This document shows, piece after piece, positions 15,996-20,267 of a DNA stretch of 20,267 nt. The stretch is taken from NCBI GenBank assembly GCA_028290325.1, contig JAQGJY010000208.1, forward strand, positions 1 through 20,267, given 5' to 3'. Position 1 is the first letter of the stretch. Each line of letters opens with the position of its first letter. Source of the DNA: Tardiphaga sp. (GTDB lineage Bacteria; Pseudomonadota; Alphaproteobacteria; Rhizobiales; Xanthobacteraceae). Below the pieces are notes generated by a model. The model was given only the letters and a program-made list of their open reading frames with translations. It was not told where the DNA came from and searched no databases. Position numbers and translations under genes: made by a program.

Positions 15996-16904
15996 TTACT
16001 CCGCCGTCGCGTCTTTCAGCACCTTCTGCAAGGCATCGCCCTGCATCTTCGCAATATCGTCCTGATATTTCAGCAAGGCGCCGAGCGTATCGCCGACCAC
16101 CTGCGGCGTCAGCGCGCGCGCATCGAGTTCGGTCAGCGCGGTCGCCCAGTCGAGCGTTTCGGCGACGCCCGGCGACTTGTAGAAATCCTGATCGCGCAAC
16201 GCCTGCACGAACGTCACCACCTGCTGCGACAACTTCGCCGAGATGCCGGGCACGCGCGATTTGACGATCGCCAATTCACGCTCGGCGTTCGGATAATCGA
16301 CCCAGTGATACAGACAGCGCCGCTTCAGCGCGTCGTGAATTTCGCGGGTGCGGTTCGACGTCACGATGACGATCGGCGGCGACGGCGCCTTCACGGTGCC
16401 AAACTCGGGAATCGTCACCTGAAAGTCGCTGAGAATCTCCAATAGATACGCCTCGAAGGCTTCGTCGGCGCGATCGAGTTCGTCGATCAACAGGATCGGC
16501 GCGCCGGCGGCATCGGGCTCCAGCGCCTGCAGCAGCGGCCGCTTGATGAGATAACGCTCGGCGAAGATGTCGCTCACCAGCGTATCGCGATCGGTATCGC
16601 CGGCGGCTTCGGCCAGCCGGATCGCGATCATTTGCGATGCGCTATTCCACTCATAGACCGCCGACGACACATCGAGGCCTTCATAGCATTGCAAGCGGAT
16701 CAGTTTCCGACCCAGCGCGGCCGACAGTACCTTGGCGATCTCGGTCTTGCCGACACCGGCCTCGCCCTCGAGAAAGAGCGGCCGGCCCATGCGCAGCGAC
16801 AGAAACAAAACCGTCGCCAGCGATCGCTCGGCGAGATAGCCGTGCGACGACAACAGCGTCAGCGTCTCATCGACCGAGACCGGAATCTTGGCGGGCAAAC
16901 TCAC
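15996..16904 (-). CDS. coxD: MoxR-family AAA+ ATPase (CoxD-like)
   Basis: The start is GTG at 16904-16902, overlapping the coxM stop as GTGA. The 302-residue product is an AAA+ ATPase: Walker A GEAGVGKTE (residues 47-55), Walker B ILLIDELD (137-144), sensor Asn in IVTSNRTREI (about 179-188), and an arginine-finger region ALKRRCLYHWVDYPN typical of MoxR/CoxD. CoxD acts as an ATP-driven chaperone in maturation of the molybdenum hydroxylase active site together with the VWA protein CoxE. Both are present here. The length agrees with CoxD proteins. The ribosome site is weak, so translation probably depends on termination of coxM. Confidence 0.9.
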   Translation of the reverse strand: MSLPAKIPVSVDETLTLLSSHGYLAERSLATVLFLSLRMGRPLFLEGEAGVGKTEIAKVLSAALGRKLIRLQCYEGLDVSSAVYEWNSASQMIAIRLAEAAGDTDRDTLVSDIFAERYLIKRPLLQALEPDAAGAPILLIDELDRADEAFEAYLLEILSDFQVTIPEFGTVKAPSPPIVIVTSNRTREIHDALKRRCLYHWVDYPNAERELAIVKSRVPGISAKLSQQVVTFVQALRDQDFYKSPGVAETLDWATALTELDARALTPQVVGDTLGALLKYQDDIAKMQGDALQKVLKDATAE

Positions 16905-17707
16905 GCCCGGGCGTTCGCGGCATCGACCGCGCGCTTCGCCAGCACGCCGATCAGATGGGCGCGATATTCCGCGCTGCCGTGCAGATCGCTGTTGAGGCCG
17001 TCGGGCGAGACCGCGAGGCCGTCAATCGCCTTCGACGCGAAGCGCTTCTGCAACGCGTCCTCGAACGCGGCGACGCGAAACACGCCGTCGCCGCCCGCGC
17101 CCGTCACCGTGACGCGAACGCCGGACGGCAGCCGGGCGACGAACACGCCGACCAGCGCGTAACGCGATGCCTGATTGCGGAATTTGACGTAAGCCGCCTT
17201 GCGCGGAATCGGGAACGATACTTTGGTGATGATCTCGTCGGCTTCCAAAGCCGTCGTGAACAGGCCCTGAAAGAACTCTTCCGGTTTCAGCTTGCGCTTG
17301 TTGGTGACGATCGTGGCCCCGAGCGCGAGGCAGGCCGCCGGATAATCGGCGGTCGGGTCGTTGTTGGCGAGCGAACCGCCGATCGTGCCTTTATGGCGAA
17401 CGGCGGGATCGCCGATCAGCGCGGCGAGTTCGGCCAGCGCCGGAATGGCTTCCGCGACCGTGGACGAGGTGGCGACGTCGTTGTGCTTCGCCAGCGCGCC
17501 GATCACCAGGTTGCGGCCCTTCAGTTCGATGCCGTCGAGACCTTCGATATGCGACAGGTCGACCAGATGCGGCGGCGCGGCGAGGCGCTGCTTCATCACC
17601 GGCACCAGCGTGTGGCCGCCGGCGATCAATTTGGCGTCCGCGTTCTTGGCGAAGAGATTGGCGGCCTGCCGGACCGTGCCGGGGCGATGATATATGAAAT
17701 CGTACAT
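16901..17707 (-). CDS. coxM: FAD-binding medium subunit of a molybdenum hydroxylase (CoxM-like)
   Basis: This 268-residue protein is the FAD-carrying electron-transfer subunit of a CO-dehydrogenase/xanthine-dehydrogenase-family enzyme. Its FAD-binding loops are AGGHT (residues 29-33) and TIGGSLANNDP (108-118), preceded by ALIGDPAVRHKG. The usual MYDFIYHRPGTVRQAANLFA start and VSFPIPRKAAYVKFRNQASR are present. An AGAGGA ribosome site lies 6 nt before the ATG. It follows coxS by 63 nt and is translationally coupled to coxD. In many clusters the large molybdopterin subunit gene stands between or beside these two; it is not here. Without it the substrate (CO, a purine, an aldehyde or other) cannot be called. 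Confidence 0.9.
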   Translation of the reverse strand: MYDFIYHRPGTVRQAANLFAKNADAKLIAGGHTLVPVMKQRLAAPPHLVDLSHIEGLDGIELKGRNLVIGALAKHNDVATSSTVAEAIPALAELAALIGDPAVRHKGTIGGSLANNDPTADYPAACLALGATIVTNKRKLKPEEFFQGLFTTALEADEIITKVSFPIPRKAAYVKFRNQASRYALVGVFVARLPSGVRVTVTGAGGDGVFRVAAFEDALQKRFASKAIDGLAVSPDGLNSDLHGSAEYRAHLIGVLAKRAVDAANARA

Positions 17708-17770
17708 GGAAAATCCTCTGCGACGGCAACGTCAGGCGAGATTTTGAGTTCGCTTATCAGGTTGCCGAAT

Positions 17771-18244
17771 CTAAGTCGCCATCGCCTTGGCGCCGGCGGC
17801 GATCGACAGCACGATATTTTGATAGCCGGTGCAGCGGCACAGATTGCCTTCCAGCTCCTCGCGAATCACCGGGTCGCTCAGTTCGTGGCCCTTGCGGTTC
17901 ACCAGATCGACGGCCGTCATGATCATGCCCGGCGTGCAGAAGCCGCATTGCAGGCCGTGATGCTCGCGGAAGGCCTCCTGCATCGGGTGCAGCGGCGCGC
18001 CGTCGGCGGCGAGGCCCTCGATGGTCGTGACCTCGTGTCCGTCAGCCATCACGGCGAGCACGGTGCAGGCCTTCACGGCCTTGCCGTCGAGATGCACGAC
18101 GCAGGCTCCGCATTGCGAGGTGTCGCAGCCGACATGGGTGCCGGTCAGGCGGAGATTCTCGCGTAGGAATTGCACCAGCAGCGTGCGTGGATCGATGTTG
18201 CCCGTCGCTGGCGTGCCGTTTACGATCATGGAGACTTTGGCCAT
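17771..18244 (-). CDS. coxS: [2Fe-2S] small subunit of a molybdenum hydroxylase (CoxS-like)
   Basis: The 157-residue product carries both iron-sulfur motifs of the family: the plant-type cluster ligands Cys40, Cys45, Cys48 and Cys60 (GCDTSQCGAC...C) and the helical-domain ligands Cys100, Cys103, Cys136 and Cys138 (CGFC...CRC). It passes electrons from the molybdenum centre to the FAD subunit. All eight cysteines are intact, so there is no sign of decay. The ATG at 18244 has a GGGAAGAGAG ribosome site; the frame is open further upstream, but that extension lacks family resemblance and would cross the promoter. coxG lies upstream and coxM downstream. The large subunit gene is missing. Confidence 0.93.
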   Translation of the reverse strand: MAKVSMIVNGTPATGNIDPRTLLVQFLRENLRLTGTHVGCDTSQCGACVVHLDGKAVKACTVLAVMADGHEVTTIEGLAADGAPLHPMQEAFREHHGLQCGFCTPGMIMTAVDLVNRKGHELSDPVIREELEGNLCRCTGYQNIVLSIAAGAKAMAT

Positions 18245-18307
18245 AAGCACTCTCTTCCCTGCACCGCCATTGCGTGGCGCACAGTCATTTAAAATCATTC
18301 CAAATGC

Positions 18308-18336
18308 ATAATATGGTCCAGCGCGGCCTAGGGCAA
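18308..18336 (-). promoter_or_regulatory. Candidate promoter of the coxS-coxM-coxD run
   Basis: On the minus strand, TTGCCC (18336-18331) and TATTAT (18313-18308) are 17 bp apart. They stand at the edge of an AT-rich island (about 18283-18315) in GC-rich surroundings, about 60 nt before the coxS start. It would let coxS and the genes after it be transcribed apart from coxG. Confidence 0.4.
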
Positions 18337-18377
18337 CCGGCGCGGCGAACCTCGCCGCGCATGCGAGACCCGCGAAA

Positions 18378-18824
18378 TCAGCCCTGAACCGCCTTGGCGA
18401 AATTGGAAAAAAACTCATCGGCGAGTTTTTTCGCCGAACCGTTGATGAGGCGCTGGCCGAGCTGGGCGAGCTTGCCGCCGATCTGCGCCTCGACATTATA
18501 GGTGAGCAGCGTACCGCCATCCTGCTCCGTGAGGCCGACGACCGCGCCGCCTTTGGCGAAGCCGGCGACGCCGCCCTCGCCTTCGCCGGAAATCTTGTAG
18601 CCGTTCGGCGGATCCAGATCGCTCAACGTCACCTTGCCCTTGAAGCGCGCCGACACCGGCCCGACTTTCATCTTGGCGACGGCGCGAAAGCCGCCATCCT
18701 CGGTCGCCTCGAGCTCCTCGCAGCCGGGAATGCAGGCTTTCAGCACGGCGGGATCATTGAGCTTGGCCCAGACGGCTTCGCGCGGCGCGGCAAGCTGAAC
18801 TTCGCCGCTCATTGTCATGGCCAT
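18378..18824 (-). CDS. coxG: CoxG-like SRPBCC protein
   Basis: The 148-residue product begins MAMTMSGEVQLAAPREAVWA and continues with LNDPAVLKACIPGCEELE. It then shows the SRPBCC/CoxG core (KVGPVSARFKGKVTLSDLDP, YNVEAQIGGKLAQLGQRLI, a closing amphipathic helix). CoxG proteins are associated with CO-dehydrogenase-type hydroxylases and are reported to recruit them to the membrane. This copy ends right after the SRPBCC fold and lacks the long C-terminal membrane anchor of classical CoxG, so it belongs to the short form. GGGAG lies 7 nt before the ATG at 18824; an ATG at 18818 is the alternative. The gene heads the leftward cluster, 133 nt before coxS, and diverges from pcaB. Confidence 0.88.
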   Translation of the reverse strand: MAMTMSGEVQLAAPREAVWAKLNDPAVLKACIPGCEELEATEDGGFRAVAKMKVGPVSARFKGKVTLSDLDPPNGYKISGEGEGGVAGFAKGGAVVGLTEQDGGTLLTYNVEAQIGGKLAQLGQRLINGSAKKLADEFFSNFAKAVQG

Positions 18825-18845
18825 GATCGATCTCCCGCAAGACAA

Positions 18846-18863
18846 GCCATCTGATACGATGGC
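18846..18863. promoter_or_regulatory. Perfect 18-bp palindrome upstream of coxG, candidate operator
   Basis: GCCATC-TGATAC-GATGGC is a perfect 6-bp inverted repeat with a 6-bp spacer, 22 nt before the coxG start. It overlaps the -10 box of the candidate promoter on the same strand, so a bound regulator would block transcription. No regulator gene is adjacent. Confidence 0.35.
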
Positions 18864-18880
18864 GTTTTGAACGAGTCCAA
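18851..18880 (-). promoter_or_regulatory. Candidate coxG promoter
   Basis: TTGGAC (18880-18875) and TATCAG (18856-18851) are 18 bp apart on the minus strand. The predicted start lies about 20 nt before the coxG ATG, which leaves room for the GGGAG ribosome site. Neither box is close to consensus. Confidence 0.3.
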
Positions 18881-18991
18881 GTAATGCACACCGCGCCGGA
18901 TTGCAAAAGCCTCTTGCCAGGGGACCGTTTTGCAATGCAGCGGAGCCAGGGTTGGCGCGGCCGCGATGTTTTGGCTAGGGTCGCGGGAATC

Positions 18992-20267
18992 ATGAGCACA
19001 AGTCTGTCATCGTTATATGCGCCGATGCTGTCGAGCCCCGCGATGCGCGCGCTGTGCGACGACGCCGCCTATCTGCAATTCATGCTCGATGTCGAAGCGG
19101 CTCTGGCGCGGGCCGAGGCCGATGTCGGCGTCATTCCAGCGACCGCCGTCGCCCCGATCGCGGCGGCTTGCAGGGCGTCGCTTTATGACATCGCGGCGTT
19201 GGCCGAGGCCGCGACCCGCGCGGGCAATCTGGCGATTCCCTTGGTCAAGGCACTGACGGCGCAGGTCGCGACAACCAATCCCGACGCCGCGCGCTACGTG
19301 CATTGGGGTGCGACCAGTCAGGACATCATCGACAGCGCGACGATGCTGATGCTGGCCGCCGCGATCGACGCGCTGATCGGCGATGGCAAGCGCGCGATCG
19401 CCGGATTCGCGACGCTGGCACGGGCGCATCGTCAGACCCCCGTCGTCGCGCGGACATGGTTGCAGCACGCGCTGCCGATGCCGTTCGGGCTCAAGCTCGC
19501 CGAATATGCCGCCGCGTTGCATCGCTCGCGCGAGCGTTTGCTTCGGTTGAAACGCGAAGCGTTGGCGCTGCAATTCGGCGGCGCGGCCGGCACGCTGGCC
19601 GCGCTCGGCGCCGACGGATTGAACGTCTCCATGCGGCTCGCCGAGATTTTGCGGCTGCCGCTGCCGGACGCGCCGTGGCATACCCATCGCGACCGCGTCG
19701 CCGAGATTGCATCGGTGCTGGCGATCCTCACCGGCACCTGCGGCAAGATCGCGCGGGACGTGTCGTTGTTGATGCAGACCGATGTCGGCGAGGCGTTCGA
19801 GCCATCAGGCGCCGGGCGCGGCGGCTCCTCGACCATGCCGCACAAACGCAATCCGGTCGCCTGCGCGGCGGCGCTGGCGGCCGCGACGATGGCGCCGCAA
19901 CTCGCCGCGACCATGCTCGCCGCGCAAGTTCAGGAGCACGAACGCAGCGCCGGACCATGGCACGCCGAGTGGCCGACGCTGCCGACATTGCTGCTCGTGA
20001 CATCGGGCGCGCTGGCCGCCATCGTCGATCTCGCCGAAGGGCTCGAGGTCGATGCGCCACGCATGGCCGCGAATCTCGATGCAACGCGCGGTCTCGTCAT
20101 GGCCGAAGCCGTGACGATGGCGTTGGCCGAAAAGATCGGCAAATCCGCCGCGCATCATCTGATCGAGGCCGCCAGCCAAAAGGCCGTCGCGGACAAAGCT
20201 CATCTGCGCGACGTGCTGGCAGCCGATCCCAACGTCACCAAACATCTCGACGCGGCAAAGCTGGACA
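18992..20267 (+). CDS. pcaB: 3-carboxy-cis,cis-muconate cycloisomerase, 3' end cut by window edge
   Basis: This is an enzyme of the fumarase/aspartase superfamily. PcaB converts 3-carboxy-cis,cis-muconate to 4-carboxymuconolactone in the protocatechuate branch of the beta-ketoadipate pathway, in the cytoplasm. The frame is open for 425 codons to the edge. It has the N-terminal LYAPMLSSPAMRALCDDAAY typical of PcaB, the substrate loop YVHWGATSQDIIDSA (102-116) and QHALPMPFGLKLAEY. The superfamily signature GGSSTMPHKRNP is at residues 277-288. Adenylosuccinate lyase and argininosuccinate lyase share the signature but differ at the N-terminus and in the HWGATSQD context. GGGA precedes the ATG. 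No other pca gene is visible; pcaG/H/C/D may follow beyond the edge. Confidence 0.85.
   Translation, partial: MSTSLSSLYAPMLSSPAMRALCDDAAYLQFMLDVEAALARAEADVGVIPATAVAPIAAACRASLYDIAALAEAATRAGNLAIPLVKALTAQVATTNPDAARYVHWGATSQDIIDSATMLMLAAAIDALIGDGKRAIAGFATLARAHRQTPVVARTWLQHALPMPFGLKLAEYAAALHRSRERLLRLKREALALQFGGAAGTLAALGADGLNVSMRLAEILRLPLPDAPWHTHRDRVAEIASVLAILTGTCGKIARDVSLLMQTDVGEAFEPSGAGRGGSSTMPHKRNPVACAAALAAATMAPQLAATMLAAQVQEHERSAGPWHAEWPTLPTLLLVTSGALAAIVDLAEGLEVDAPRMAANLDATRGLVMAEAVTMALAEKIGKSAAHHLIEAASQKAVADKAHLRDVLAADPNVTKHLDAAKLD

Noticed and set aside
18378..18935. A longer coxG start at 18935
   Set aside because: The extra N-terminus has no CoxG resemblance and would cross the palindrome and candidate promoter; a GGGAG site supports 18824.

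Overview
The window is GC-rich, tightly packed bacterial DNA. Its gene content suggests an alphaproteobacterium of the order Hyphomicrobiales (Bradyrhizobium/Rhodopseudomonas/Xanthobacteraceae-like). The indicators are a BcsS protein, a DUF4189 protein, a MoeA-like/NTP-transferase fusion and a CoxG-CoxS-CoxM-CoxD-CoxE cluster. This placement is inferred from gene families, not from a marker gene. Both edges cut through genes: an acyl-CoA carboxylase gene on the left and pcaB on the right. I see no rRNA, tRNA, CRISPR array, insertion sequence or phage gene.

Left part (1-6708): a carboxyltransferase gene and an IclR-type regulator run leftward. A 73-residue biotin carrier protein, a TAXI-type solute-binding protein and a fused TRAP permease run rightward. 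Two palindromes with ATTCCGC half-sites lie in the divergent control region just upstream of the regulator. The simplest reading is a regulated module that imports an organic acid and carboxylates its CoA thioester. The biotin carboxylase subunit is not in the window and the substrate is unknown.

Middle part (6705-11831): a GT39-type membrane glycosyltransferase and a GT2-GtrA fusion form a leftward pair that fits two-step transfer of a sugar through a polyprenyl-phosphate carrier. A DUF72 gene and an orphan bcsS follow on the plus strand. Next is a DUF4189 gene on the minus strand whose frame is broken by one amber codon but is otherwise intact.

Right part (11901-18824): a long leftward cluster in the order coxG, coxS, coxM, coxD (MoxR ATPase), coxE (VWA), XdhC N-domain, XdhC C-domain, MoeA-like/MocA-like fusion. 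It holds the small and medium subunits and the maturation machinery of a molybdenum hydroxylase of the CO-dehydrogenase/xanthine-dehydrogenase family. The catalytic large subunit (coxL type) is absent from its usual place beside coxS and coxM. Three junctions overlap by exactly 4 nt (GTGA or ATGA), which suggests translational coupling. pcaB (beta-ketoadipate pathway) diverges from coxG and runs off the right edge.

Most of the window is ordinary metabolism. The points most worth a second look are the hydroxylase cluster without a catalytic subunit, the paired operator, the amber-interrupted DUF4189 gene and the palindrome upstream of coxG.
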